Shown here in pieces: positions 52,863 through 61,153 of a DNA stretch of 64,000 nt; position 1 is the first letter of the stretch, and every line of letters starts with the position of its first letter. The stretch is from an uncultured bacterium. Lineage in GTDB: Bacteria; Cyanobacteriota; Vampirovibrionia; Gastranaerophilales; Gastranaerophilaceae. The translations under genes were made by a program, and so were the position numbers. The notes beneath the pieces were generated by a model. The model saw nothing but the letters and a program-made list of their open reading frames with translations. It searched no databases and was not told the origin of the DNA. The stretch covers positions 1 to 64,000 of the forward strand of contig CASFGU010000003.1 in the NCBI GenBank assembly GCA_949294395.1, read 5' to 3'.

Positions 52863-54608
52863 CTAAGCGCCCTCATTGTTATCTTCTATATTACCAGAAT
52901 AATAGTAATTGAAAAGATTGACAAGTCCTTTTTGTTCTTCTGTTGCATTTTCGTCATTTGAGAAGTTATAAATATCCATAAGATTATACCTGCTTAACTG
53001 TTCGGCATCCTCCGGTTTGAGACTGTGATGGTTTTCTGTTAAGAAAACTTTCACAATTTTATCAACCGGAATTTTCAGGAATACGTCTACTATATTTTTG
53101 TCAAAATGAGTTCCTGAATCTTTAAGAAGGATACTTATAACATTTACTATCGGCATTTTATCACGATAGTGGCGGCGTGAGGTTATCGCATCGAATACAT
53201 CCGACACGGCTAATATTCGTCCGCCATAAGGGATTTCTTCTCCTTTCAAATGTCTGTAATAACCGCTGCCGTCGTATTTTTCGTGGTGGGAGCAGGCAAT
53301 TTCGGTTATTTGTTTGAAATCTTCTGTCATACAGATTTTATCAAGGATGTTATGCGTAATCTGAACGTGTTCCTGTATGTGTTTGTATTCTTCCGGTGTT
53401 AATTTCCCTTCTTTTTGAAGAACGGAGTCTCTTATGCCGATTTTGCCTATATCATGGAGGGTTGCGGCTTTTTCAATGATTTCTTTCATTTTGTCATCAA
53501 GGTTAAGCGCGTTAACAATCAGCATTGCGTAAAGTTTTACACGGTTTGAATGACCTGCCGTAATCTTGTCGCGGGCATCGATTGAGGCAGCGAGTGTGTT
53601 GATAAAGCTTTCAAACAGAAGCTTTTGTTCTTTGTAGAGTTCTTTCTGCTGTTCAAAGAGCTGCGCATTTTCTAAAGCAATGCTCGCACTGCCGCCGATT
53701 GCCGCAAGAAGATCTTCATCGCTTTTGGTAAACACACCGTCGATTTTGTTTAAAACCTGAAATGCTCCGATAATTTCCTGATTGTTATTCTTTATAGGCA
53801 TACAGAGCATAGTTTTGGTTTTGTAGCCGGTTTCTTTGTCGACTTCAGGATTGAAGCGTTCATCGTTGTAGGCGTCCTCAATGTTGATGGATTCGCCGGT
53901 TCTGACAACATATCCTGCAAGCCCTTTATCTGCTGGAAATCTGATTTCCTGACTGTCCATGCCGAGCGCCACCATTGACCAGAGTTCATTTTTATCTTTA
54001 TCAAACATAAAAACGGAACATCTGTCAGCCTGCATTGCCACCTTTGTTTCTTCCGCAATAACTTTCAAAAGTACGTTAATATCGGTCAGTGCGTTAATTG
54101 AGCGGCCTATTTTAACCAGTGAAACGAGTGGATCGCTTTTTATGGGAAGTGTAAATTCCAGCCCGCTTTTTATCTGTTTAATCCTTGTCAGTATGTAGCC
54201 TACAAGATTGTATTCATCATTTTTAATCCCGATATTTTTTGCATTTTCGTAATGAAGAAGTGCAATATCGTTATTTTTTTCACAAAAGTTAATATTACCG
54301 AGTGAAATTTCATTAAACAGTTTTGCAGTCCTGTCTTTGCAGATTTCTGCCATTGAGGTTCCGTCATGAACCAGCGCCAGTGCTCTGTCATAATTCTTTG
54401 TGTCGCGCAGATATTCAATCATGCCTATAAGGCTAAGGCAGATTGACAGTCCTTTTGTTGAATTTGTTTGTTTAAATATTTCCTGCGCTTCAAGAATAGT
54501 CTTTTCCGCAACATCGTAGTCCTGATTTTCTATATGGGAAAGCCCGTGTATTATAAGCTCTTTCCCTTTTTCATATACATCACCGGATACATTTTCAGTT
54601 TGTTCCAT
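52863..54608 (-). CDS. TPR-GAF-HD-GYP domain protein
   Basis: Residues 1-160 contain TPR-like helices, about 165-320 a GAF domain (RCSVFMFDKDKNELWSMVA) and 340-510 an HD-GYP domain. The HD motif is ATLHDIGKIGI; the GYP signature HHEKYDGSGYYRHLKGEEIP has Tyr for the usual Pro. HD-GYP enzymes hydrolyse cyclic di-GMP, and the catalytic metal ligands are kept, so activity is expected but unproven. An AAGGAAT site precedes the ATG. It is the first gene of the cluster HD-GYP, TPR, two response regulators, pentapeptide protein. Confidence 0.9.
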   Translation of the reverse strand: MEQTENVSGDVYEKGKELIIHGLSHIENQDYDVAEKTILEAQEIFKQTNSTKGLSICLSLIGMIEYLRDTKNYDRALALVHDGTSMAEICKDRTAKLFNEISLGNINFCEKNNDIALLHYENAKNIGIKNDEYNLVGYILTRIKQIKSGLEFTLPIKSDPLVSLVKIGRSINALTDINVLLKVIAEETKVAMQADRCSVFMFDKDKNELWSMVALGMDSQEIRFPADKGLAGYVVRTGESINIEDAYNDERFNPEVDKETGYKTKTMLCMPIKNNNQEIIGAFQVLNKIDGVFTKSDEDLLAAIGGSASIALENAQLFEQQKELYKEQKLLFESFINTLAASIDARDKITAGHSNRVKLYAMLIVNALNLDDKMKEIIEKAATLHDIGKIGIRDSVLQKEGKLTPEEYKHIQEHVQITHNILDKICMTEDFKQITEIACSHHEKYDGSGYYRHLKGEEIPYGGRILAVSDVFDAITSRRHYRDKMPIVNVISILLKDSGTHFDKNIVDVFLKIPVDKIVKVFLTENHHSLKPEDAEQLSRYNLMDIYNFSNDENATEEQKGLVNLFNYYYSGNIEDNNEGA

Positions 54609-54711
54609 TTTTTTGCTTAATTCCTTTTACAATCATCCATTTTTATTATACAATATTTTTTAGAATTAGACAAAGGTTTAATAGTTTTTAAAGATAAATT
54701 CTGGAGTTTAA

Positions 54712-55398
54712 ATGAAGAAGGTTAGTATTTTAATCCCTGTATACAATGAAGCCGCAACACTGGAAGCTATTTTAAAAAAAGTTGAGGCAGCTGATTTTTG
54801 CGGTCTGGAAAAAGAGATTATTCTGATTGATGATTATTCAACAGACGGCACGCGTGATATTTATCCGAAATTTCCGTATAAAGTTTTTTATCATGAATTC
54901 AATCAGGGCAAAGGGGCGGCATTAAGAACCGGTTTTGAAAACGCTGCCGGCGATATAATTGTTATTCAGGATGCGGATCTTGAGTATGAACCTGCGGATT
55001 ATTCCCCTCTGATAAAGCTGATTTTAGACGGTCATGCCGATGTTTGTTACGGAACGCGGCTCGCAGGCGGAAAACCGTCAAGGTCTTTTATGTTTACGCA
55101 TCTTCTCGGGAATAAATTCCTTTCGCTTCTGACAAATATTCTTTACGGCTCGACGCTTACAGATATGGAAACCTGTTACAAGGCTTTTAAAGCTGATTTT
55201 ATAAAGGGTATTAAAATTAAATCCAACAGGTTCGACTTTGAGCCGGAAATTACGGCAAAGGTGCTAAAGCGCGGGGCAAGGCTTTATGAACTCCCTGTTT
55301 CATATTATGGCAGAGAGTTCTCCGAGGGTAAAAAAATTACCTGGAAAGACGGTATCCATGCTATTATCGCTTTAATTAAATACCGATTTACGGATTAG
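54712..55398 (+). CDS. Family 2 glycosyltransferase (DPM1-like)
   Basis: A polyprenyl-phosphate hexose synthase-type enzyme of 228 residues. Residues show VSILIPVYNEAATLE, IILIDDYSTDGT, IVIQDADLEYEP and GSTLTDMETCYKAFK, typical of the dolichyl-phosphate mannosyl/glucosyltransferase group. It would move a sugar from a nucleotide donor to a lipid carrier at the membrane. There is no C-terminal transmembrane anchor. A GGAG site precedes the ATG. Confidence 0.9.
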   Translation: MKKVSILIPVYNEAATLEAILKKVEAADFCGLEKEIILIDDYSTDGTRDIYPKFPYKVFYHEFNQGKGAALRTGFENAAGDIIVIQDADLEYEPADYSPLIKLILDGHADVCYGTRLAGGKPSRSFMFTHLLGNKFLSLLTNILYGSTLTDMETCYKAFKADFIKGIKIKSNRFDFEPEITAKVLKRGARLYELPVSYYGREFSEGKKITWKDGIHAIIALIKYRFTD

Positions 55399-55407
55399 GA
55401 ATAATAG

Positions 55408-55436
55408 TATCCGGTACGGGTTAATGGTGCCGGATA
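55408..55436 (+). promoter_or_regulatory. Leader hairpin before the M48-like gene
   Basis: TATCCGGTAC pairs with GTGCCGGATA (one G-U) around a 9-nt loop, 23 bp before the ATG. There is no T run, so it is more likely a leader structure than a terminator. Confidence 0.5.
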
Positions 55437-55459
55437 AGGAAAAAATAAGGAGATATGTT

Positions 55460-56290
55460 ATGAAGAAAATTTTTTTATCGTTATTTGCGGCAATTGTTAT
55501 TACACTGCCGGTTTCAGCTGCAACATGGTCTGCTGCTGACAGAGTTCCTGTTGTCGGGAAGCAGCTTCTCAGCAAGAACAGCCTTCCTTCAAATACTACA
55601 TTTAAAGTTACCGCGCACGGAGGCGACAACTCAAATGTAGCTTATACTAACGTTGTTTATATTTCAAAAGATTTGCTTGAATACGCGGGGAATGACAACG
55701 AAGTTGCAGCCGTTGTTTCAACAGAACTAGGGCATATTATAAACGGTCATTACGCAAAAAATAAGATGTTAAATCTTGCAAAAGAAGCACTTACAAGTAA
55801 TTTGAGCGCTGATAATGTTATCACAACAACCGCAAACAGCGATTATGTAGCAAATAAAACTAGCCTTAATGACAACAAGGAAGCTGATATAACAGGTGTC
55901 GATATGATGGTTCAGGCCGGTTATAATCCGCTTGCAATGGTTGTTGTAATTACCAAAATGCCGGGCAGCACATGGGAAATCCTTACCGGAAAACCTGCCA
56001 ACGCAGAGCGAGCCATGAACGTTTATGACTATCTCACTTACAACTACCCGTCAAAGGTTAAAGCAGGCTACGGCTGTAATGAATACAGAGCTTTCTTATC
56101 TTACGCTGACCCGATTGTGGAAAAAAGAAATTCCAGCACCAAAAAACTGGAAAAATTTAACAAAGAACAGGAAAAAGCAAAACAGGAAAGAGCTGCAAAT
56201 ATTGCAAAATACAAAGCCACAGGAGGACTGAGCGGCTGGGATGCTACTTATACCATACTGAAAAATCTTTCGGAAGGTGCTGAAAAGTAA
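55460..56290 (+). CDS. M48 peptidase-like exported protein with altered zinc motif
   Basis: This protein has a signal peptide (M-K-K-I-F-L-S-L, cleaved near V-S-A-A). It resembles M48 metalloproteases of the BepA/LoiP type: VAAVVSTELGHIINGHY near residue 85 and NKEADITGVDMMVQAGYNP near 138, which carries the third zinc ligand Glu. The first His of the H-E-x-x-H site is Thr, so it probably cannot bind zinc normally and may be a pseudoenzyme or a chaperone. I chose the ATG at 55460, which follows AAGGAGA. A charged coiled coil ends the protein. Confidence 0.72.
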   Translation: MKKIFLSLFAAIVITLPVSAATWSAADRVPVVGKQLLSKNSLPSNTTFKVTAHGGDNSNVAYTNVVYISKDLLEYAGNDNEVAAVVSTELGHIINGHYAKNKMLNLAKEALTSNLSADNVITTTANSDYVANKTSLNDNKEADITGVDMMVQAGYNPLAMVVVITKMPGSTWEILTGKPANAERAMNVYDYLTYNYPSKVKAGYGCNEYRAFLSYADPIVEKRNSSTKKLEKFNKEQEKAKQERAANIAKYKATGGLSGWDATYTILKNLSEGAEK

Positions 56291-56334
56291 GCTGAAGTTG
56301 TGGGCGGATATATTTGAAATAAATAAGGCTTTTA

Positions 56335-56660
56335 AAGTGAAGAGTGAAGTGTGAGGAGTGAAGGGGTCGTCAAAGTTGAAAGGTTGAAAGGGTGAACGGT
56401 TTGACATTAGTAAGTAGGTCATCAAGAGCAGTATCAAAAACCTCCCTTTGTAAGGTGTCTGTTAACTTTTCATTGCTACCCCTCCTCGAAATCGAAGATT
56501 TCGGTCCTCCCGCAAGGGGAGGACAAAAATCTTAAAATTCAAAGCAATAAAAAGTTAACAATGCCCTTTGTAAGGGAGGTGGCACGAAAGTGCCGGAGGG
56601 TTTTGTTCAACCTTTCAACAGTTCTGCCTGTCGGATTTGTAAATCCGACCTGCCTCTTAT
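56335..56660. repeat. Composite repeat cluster (locus C)
   Basis: From 56336 the order is GTGAAGAGTGAAGTGTGAGG, AAGTTGAAAGGTTGAAAG, GGGTGAACGGTTT (as at locus B), then an inserted unit at 56460-56560. A GGGAGGTGG palindrome follows at 56564-56606 and TGTCGGATTTGTAAATCCGA at 56629-56653, as at locus A. It fills the 455-bp gap; nothing else is visible except the promoter at 56690. Confidence 0.85.
56460..56560. mobile_element. MITE-like element with 18-bp terminal inverted repeats
   Basis: TGTTAACTTTTCATTGCT at 56460-56477 and AGCAATAAAAAGTTAACA at 56543-56560 are inverted with one mismatch. Between them are nested CGAAATCG/GATTTCG and CCTCCC/GGGGAGG hairpins. No coding. It interrupts a CCCTTTGTAA repeat, whose two parts lie on its flanks. 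Confidence 0.55.
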
Positions 56661-56689
56661 CGCCTCTTCGCTTTTTGTAACATTTATCA

Positions 56690-56718
56690 TTGACAAGTTT
56701 GTTAAGATATGTTAAGAT
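56690..56718 (+). promoter_or_regulatory. Promoter for the TFIIB-zinc-ribbon gene
   Basis: TTGACA, 17 bp, TAAGAT, 27 bp before the ATG, with GGAGG between. Confidence 0.7.
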
Positions 56719-56745
56719 GATGCCTGTACAACTGGAGGGTTAATA

Positions 56746-57255
56746 ATGGCTGATTCACATCAAACTTTAAGATGTCCTGCGTGCGGTGAAGAAATGCAGA
56801 AGGTTTTTGTGCCATCGCAGGGAGTTAATATTGATATTTGCACAAAAGGCTGCGGCGGAATTTTCTTTGACAACAGAGAATTTCAAATGTTTGATGAGCA
56901 GGATGAGAATATTGATGATATTATTCAGGCTGTTGAAAATAATGATTTTAAAGAAGTCGACGGTTCTTTGCCGAGATATTGTCCTGCGTGCGGCGCTAAG
57001 ATGGCAAAGAATTTCTCAAGCATTAAAAAGGAAATTCAGGTTGATGAATGTTATTCCTGCGGCGGGAAATTTCTTGACCACGGCGAACTTACTGCAATAA
57101 GAAATGAATACGAAAATGATTTAGAGCGTACCAATGACGTTATGCAGTTTGTTTATAATGAAATGGGAGTTGATTTTATTCATCAGGACGCCACAAAATC
57201 CGACCGCAGGAGGTCGCCTCTGCAAAAATTGTTTAATAAAATGATAGGCTTATAA
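56746..57255 (+). CDS. Double TFIIB-type zinc-ribbon protein
   Basis: Two zinc ribbons of the zf-TFIIB (PF13453) type: residues 8-42 (RCPACGEEMQK..ICTKGCGGIFFDNREF) and about 76-112 (YCPACGAKMAK..ECYSCGGKFLDHGEL). Each has CxxC and CxxCGG-type pairs. A basic C-terminal tail could contact nucleic acid. A single promoter and a GGAGG site drive it. Function is unknown. It overlaps the phosphohexomutase 3' end by 6 bp. Confidence 0.85.
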   Translation: MADSHQTLRCPACGEEMQKVFVPSQGVNIDICTKGCGGIFFDNREFQMFDEQDENIDDIIQAVENNDFKEVDGSLPRYCPACGAKMAKNFSSIKKEIQVDECYSCGGKFLDHGELTAIRNEYENDLERTNDVMQFVYNEMGVDFIHQDATKSDRRRSPLQKLFNKMIGL

Positions 57256-58626
57256 TACAGCCTGTTTAAGTTTTTCAATTTTTTCAGGGCTGTCGCTTTC
57301 AAAATAAATTCTTAAAAGCGGTTCGGTTCCGCTCGGACGGATGAGTATCCAGCTTGAATTATCATCAAAATAAAGTTTAACACCGTCTTTTAAGGCGGTG
57401 TTTTTCACTTTGAAACCGCCGATTTCAGATAGGTTTTTGTATTTTTCAAGCAGAGGTTTAATTTCGTCTGTATTTTCAAGGCGTTTATCTACCCTGTCAT
57501 TATAAAATCTGCATCCTGCAAGTTCATACAGGGCTTTTTGCAGTCCGGTGAGCGGTTTATTTTCATAAGCCATAGCCTCAAGTATCAATGAATTGGCAAG
57601 AATGCCGTCTTTTTCCGGAATATGTCCCTGAATACTCAATCCTCCGCTTTCTTCCCCTCCGATAACGGGATTATATTTGCGCATGGCTTCTCCGACGTGC
57701 TTAAAGCCGACGGCGGTTTCTATGACCTCTACGCCGAGTTTTTCAGCGACTCTGTCAAGTAAAAGACTTGCGCCAACTGTTTTTACAAGCGGGCCGTCAA
57801 GCTTTTTATTTTTTTTCAGGTGCATTAAAAGGATTGCGATAATTTCGTTCGGTGAAACGTATTCGCCGTTTTCGTTTATAACCCCGAATCTGTCGCCGTC
57901 TCCGTCATTTGCAAATCCGATTGAAGCCGGTGTTTGTTTTACTTTTTCGATTAAATCTTTCAGGTATTCGGGTTTCGGCTCCGGCATTCCGCCTCCAAAG
58001 TTTGTATCGTGTTCCATGTGAAGGCTTTCAAACGGAATATCATTCATTGAAAGAATTCTGTCAAAGTAACCTATTGTTGCCGAATACAGTCCGTCAAAGA
58101 TTATATTTGTCTTTAATTCTTTAATTTTTTTGTAATCAATGATTTTGTTGAGATGTGCAAAGTAATCCGGTTTGAAATTATATTTTCGGATTTCGCCTTT
58201 TTTAAGGTGTTCCTTTATGGAAAATCCGAGGTTGTACATAATTTCATCCGTAATATCCTGTGTGGCAGGCCCTGCGTAATCCGGAATGAATTTTATCCCG
58301 AGGTATTCCGGCGGATTGTGGGAAGCTGTGAACATTACGGCGCAGGCGTTCAGATGTTTTGCGTTATAAGCAAGGACAGGCGTCGGAATGACAGAATTAC
58401 TGTAGAGAACTTCAAACCCGTTGTCCGCAAAAATTTCTGCGCATTTATACGAAAACACATCCGCCATATTCCGCGGATCATAGCCGATGATTATCTGTTT
58501 TTCCAGTCCAAAGTTGTCATAAATGTATTTTGCTATGGCATTTGATGCTGTAATTACGTTTTCTTCCGTGAAATCTTTCCCTACAACAGCTCTCCAGCCG
58601 TCTGTCCCGAACTTTATACTTCCCAT
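57250..58626 (-). CDS. Alpha-D-phosphohexomutase (phosphoglucomutase/phosphomannomutase)
   Basis: It interconverts hexose 1- and 6-phosphates. Motifs in order: N-terminal FGTDGWRAVVG, the phosphoserine loop MFTASHNPPEYLGIK near residue 99, the metal loop ANDGDGDRFG near 235, the sugar-binding GGEESGGLSIQGHIPEKDGI near 328 and the C-terminal phosphate-binding IRPSGTEPLLRIY. At 458 residues it is normal. GGGC-type site. Glucose versus mannose preference cannot be read from this. It may feed the glycosyltransferase at 54712. Confidence 0.93.
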   Translation of the reverse strand: MGSIKFGTDGWRAVVGKDFTEENVITASNAIAKYIYDNFGLEKQIIIGYDPRNMADVFSYKCAEIFADNGFEVLYSNSVIPTPVLAYNAKHLNACAVMFTASHNPPEYLGIKFIPDYAGPATQDITDEIMYNLGFSIKEHLKKGEIRKYNFKPDYFAHLNKIIDYKKIKELKTNIIFDGLYSATIGYFDRILSMNDIPFESLHMEHDTNFGGGMPEPKPEYLKDLIEKVKQTPASIGFANDGDGDRFGVINENGEYVSPNEIIAILLMHLKKNKKLDGPLVKTVGASLLLDRVAEKLGVEVIETAVGFKHVGEAMRKYNPVIGGEESGGLSIQGHIPEKDGILANSLILEAMAYENKPLTGLQKALYELAGCRFYNDRVDKRLENTDEIKPLLEKYKNLSEIGGFKVKNTALKDGVKLYFDDNSSWILIRPSGTEPLLRIYFESDSPEKIEKLKQAVL

Positions 58627-58684
58627 TTCTTGCCCTCGCTTAATCTTTTGATTATAATTATAGGTAAAATACGGAGTAATGCAA

Positions 58685-59560
58685 ATGATGAATTTCGAGA
58701 ACGTACAGAGAATAGCTTATCTTGGCCCCGCTGCATCTTTTTCTGAGATGGCAAAAGATTTATTCTGTGCAAAATATGAGATTAAGGCTTGCCCTGAACC
58801 GGTGCAGACTATCAAGCAGGTTCTGGAATTCGTGGAACAAAATCCTGGCACACTCGGGGTTCTGCCTGTTGAGAATTCAATTGAAGGCAGTGTTCGCGAA
58901 AGCCTTGACTGCCTTATGACAAGCAATAACCCAAACATAAAAATCCTTTCGGAAATTATCATGCCGATACATCACTGCCTGCTTTCAAGAACAACGGAGT
59001 TTTACAGTATAACCGGTGTTATTTCCCATCCGCAGGCGCTTGCCCAGTGCCAGAATTTCCTGCATGACGAAATGCCGCGCAATTTGAATATTATTGAGGC
59101 GACAAGCACGGCGGAAGCCGCAAGAAGTCTTGCCAATTATAATCTTACGTATGCGGCTATAGGCAGTGAAAAGACTGCAGAGGTTTACAACCTGAACATT
59201 CTTAAAGAAAATATTAACGATGATAAATCAAATCAGACACGGTTTACACTAATCGGAGATTTTGAAACGGAAAAGACCGGCCGCGACAGGACTTCTCTCG
59301 CTTTTTCCACCGCAAACAAGCCGGGCGCGCTGCTGGAAATTTTGAATATATTTTATGAAAATCATATAAATCTAACATTTATTGCTTCAAGACCGTCCAA
59401 GCAGGGTTTTGGCGAATACATATTCTTTGTGAATTTTGACGGGCATATCCGGTCTAAAAAAATTCTGGATACAGTCAGCAAAATTAAAGAAAAAACTATT
59501 TTTATGCGTTTTCTGGGTTCTTATGAAAAGTGTAGGGAATTATATACAAGTTTACACTAA
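58685..59560 (+). CDS. pheA: Prephenate dehydratase with ACT domain
   Basis: It converts prephenate to phenylpyruvate for phenylalanine. The catalytic part has AYLGPAASFSEMA, GVLPVENSIEGSV and SHPQALAQCQ, with TRFTLIGD near residue 192. The ACT domain (about 210-290) with KPGALLEILNIF and the Phe-binding IASRPSKQGFGEYIFF gives feedback inhibition. I chose the ATG at 58685, as GGAG lies 8 bp upstream; an ATG at 58679 is too close. The last codons lie inside a 27-bp inverted repeat. Together with aroF it makes aromatic amino acids. Confidence 0.94.
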   Translation: MMNFENVQRIAYLGPAASFSEMAKDLFCAKYEIKACPEPVQTIKQVLEFVEQNPGTLGVLPVENSIEGSVRESLDCLMTSNNPNIKILSEIIMPIHHCLLSRTTEFYSITGVISHPQALAQCQNFLHDEMPRNLNIIEATSTAEAARSLANYNLTYAAIGSEKTAEVYNLNILKENINDDKSNQTRFTLIGDFETEKTGRDRTSLAFSTANKPGALLEILNIFYENHINLTFIASRPSKQGFGEYIFFVNFDGHIRSKKILDTVSKIKEKTIFMRFLGSYEKCRELYTSLH

Positions 59561-59676
59561 ACAATATCAAAAATGTCACCCTGAACTCGTTTCAGGGTCT
59601 CATTAGTTAGAGATGCTGAAACAAGTTCAGCATGACAGTATTACGCATATTTAGTGTAAACTTGTATATAATTCCC
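59535..59676. repeat. Inverted duplication of the pheA 3' end around paired palindromic repeats
   Basis: GAATTATATACAAGTTTACA within 59535-59561 is repeated in inverse at 59650-59676, 27 bp perfect. Between them two ELVS-type repeats stand head to head: CCCTGAACTCGTTTCAGGG and GCTGAAACAAGTTCAGC. The whole makes a 142-nt hairpin that covers the pheA stop codon. Confidence 0.9.
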
Positions 59677-59688
59677 AAAGTGTAATGC

Positions 59689-59718
59689 TTGACGAAACGG
59701 GTGTATATAAGGTATAAT
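59689..59718 (+). promoter_or_regulatory. Promoter with overlapping operator-like palindrome
   Basis: TTGACG, 18 bp, TATAAT at 59713-59718. GTATAATAT-GTTT-ATATTATAC at 59712-59733 is a perfect 9-bp dyad that covers the -10, as in phage or other repressor sites. It drives the phage-like pair. Confidence 0.6.
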
Positions 59719-59776
59719 ATGTTTATATTATACGCCTTAATTCAGACATGGTTCCTGAGTATTAGAAAGGAACTAT

Positions 59777-60691
59777 ATGTCAAATTCTCTTATTCCATAT
59801 TCTTTTACTCCCGGAACAAAAGCCAAAGCGCAGGAAGTTAACGCCAATTTTATTGCTCTGGCTACCCAGATTGAGGAGAACAAAGAGTACACTACCGAAT
59901 TGGTTCAGGATACTGTTGCATCCTTTAATTCGGATAAAGCAGACAAAAATTTGTCAAACACAGGTTTGGTTACAAACTGTGTGCTTGAAGCACCGAACGG
60001 CGTTGTAACTTATTCCGGAAACACTATAACAATTAAAAGCGGCTTAAAAGTTCTTATTCCTGACGGGAGGAATACGGACGGCTCAGTTAAGAGTATAGCT
60101 TATACTGTTGATGAGGATTTTACTATTACAACAGTAAAAAATGACACCGTAAACTGTGTGTATCTAACAACAGGTACCCACGGAACCGCTGAAATGTACC
60201 ATTATTCTCCATCAACTCCTGTTAATTCTAAAGGTATCTGGTTTAATCCTCCGGAAAATAAAACCTACATTTACAGCACATCTTCCGCTTCATGGGTAGA
60301 AACCCCTGCCGTAATTATTGCTACTTATGAAAATACTGATGAAACTGTTTCCAATCTAAAAACAGTAAATCCGTATTCAATTTTAAAAGAAAACGATGTT
60401 GAAACTATTTGCAGCTGGCGGAATCTTGATTACTCCAAAGCTGTTGGAAAAACTCAGAATGTTACCTATACTGCACCTGTAGACGGGTATATATACGCTT
60501 ATGGCGATACCCAGCAGAATCAGGATCAGGCTGTGACAATTAATTCAACAAGAATGCCTTTCGGATACCACATGAACGGTCATATCGGCAGTGCGGGGAT
60601 TTGTTTTCCACTTACAAAGGGCGATACTTATAATATTTTTGGCTACCATATTACAGTAAGTTACTTTATACCGTGCAAAGGAGGCGTGTAA
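59777..60691 (+). CDS. Phage tail-fibre-like protein
   Basis: The N-terminal F-T-P-G-T-K-A-K-A-Q-E-V-N-A-N-F is typical of phage tail or baseplate proteins. The remaining 270 residues are rich in Thr, Ser and Asn with beta-strand patterns, and the last 60 resemble a trimer-forming tip. There is no signal peptide. An AGGAACTAT site precedes the ATG. No other phage genes are near except the following chaperone-like gene, so it is an isolated tail-fibre module or degenerate prophage. Confidence 0.55.
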   Translation: MSNSLIPYSFTPGTKAKAQEVNANFIALATQIEENKEYTTELVQDTVASFNSDKADKNLSNTGLVTNCVLEAPNGVVTYSGNTITIKSGLKVLIPDGRNTDGSVKSIAYTVDEDFTITTVKNDTVNCVYLTTGTHGTAEMYHYSPSTPVNSKGIWFNPPENKTYIYSTSSASWVETPAVIIATYENTDETVSNLKTVNPYSILKENDVETICSWRNLDYSKAVGKTQNVTYTAPVDGYIYAYGDTQQNQDQAVTINSTRMPFGYHMNGHIGSAGICFPLTKGDTYNIFGYHITVSYFIPCKGGV

Positions 60692-61062
60692 TGTTTTATG
60701 TAATAAAAGATAATATTTTGTACGAATACGGCGATAGAATTTCTGCCGGCTGGAACTGTCCGCAGGAAGCTAAAGAACTTTCCGGAGTTACAATGGCTGA
60801 TTTTATTGCTGACAGAGAAAAATACGCCGTTGAAAACGGGTGTCTGGTGGATATTTCTTCCACTGAAACATATATTGCCTCGCAGCAGGAAAAACAAAAA
60901 GAAGCTCGAATTACAGAGATAAAAGCGGAACTTGACGTTCTGGATTTAAAATGTATCAGGGCAATTAGAGAAGGCGGTAACGATACGGACGGCGTGCCGT
61001 ATCTTGAAAAATTCCAGCAGCAGATAAATACGCTGCGTGCAGAATTAAATTCGTTAGAATAA
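60691..61062 (+). CDS. Phage tail-fibre assembly-like protein
   Basis: The 123-residue product starts M-F-Y-V-I-K-D and ends with a coiled coil, ELDVLDLKCIRAIREGG...EKFQQQINTLRAELNSLE, like small tail-fibre assembly proteins that cap and fold fibres. The ATG shares TAATG with the preceding stop and GGAGG lies 6 bp upstream, so the pair is translated together. A terminator follows. Confidence 0.6.
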   Translation: MFYVIKDNILYEYGDRISAGWNCPQEAKELSGVTMADFIADREKYAVENGCLVDISSTETYIASQQEKQKEARITEIKAELDVLDLKCIRAIREGGNDTDGVPYLEKFQQQINTLRAELNSLE

Positions 61063-61116
61063 GTAATTGAAGGAGAACTGCAGCACGATGTGCGGCACCG
61101 GTTGCAGAAATCAATT

Positions 61117-61153
61117 CAGGCTGTTTTTATAAGCAGCCTGTTTTTTTATTTTT
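61117..61153 (+). terminator. Terminator after the phage-like pair
   Basis: CAGGCTG pairs with CAGCCTG across a 10-nt loop, then T7-A-T5. The T run is only on the plus strand. Confidence 0.85.
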
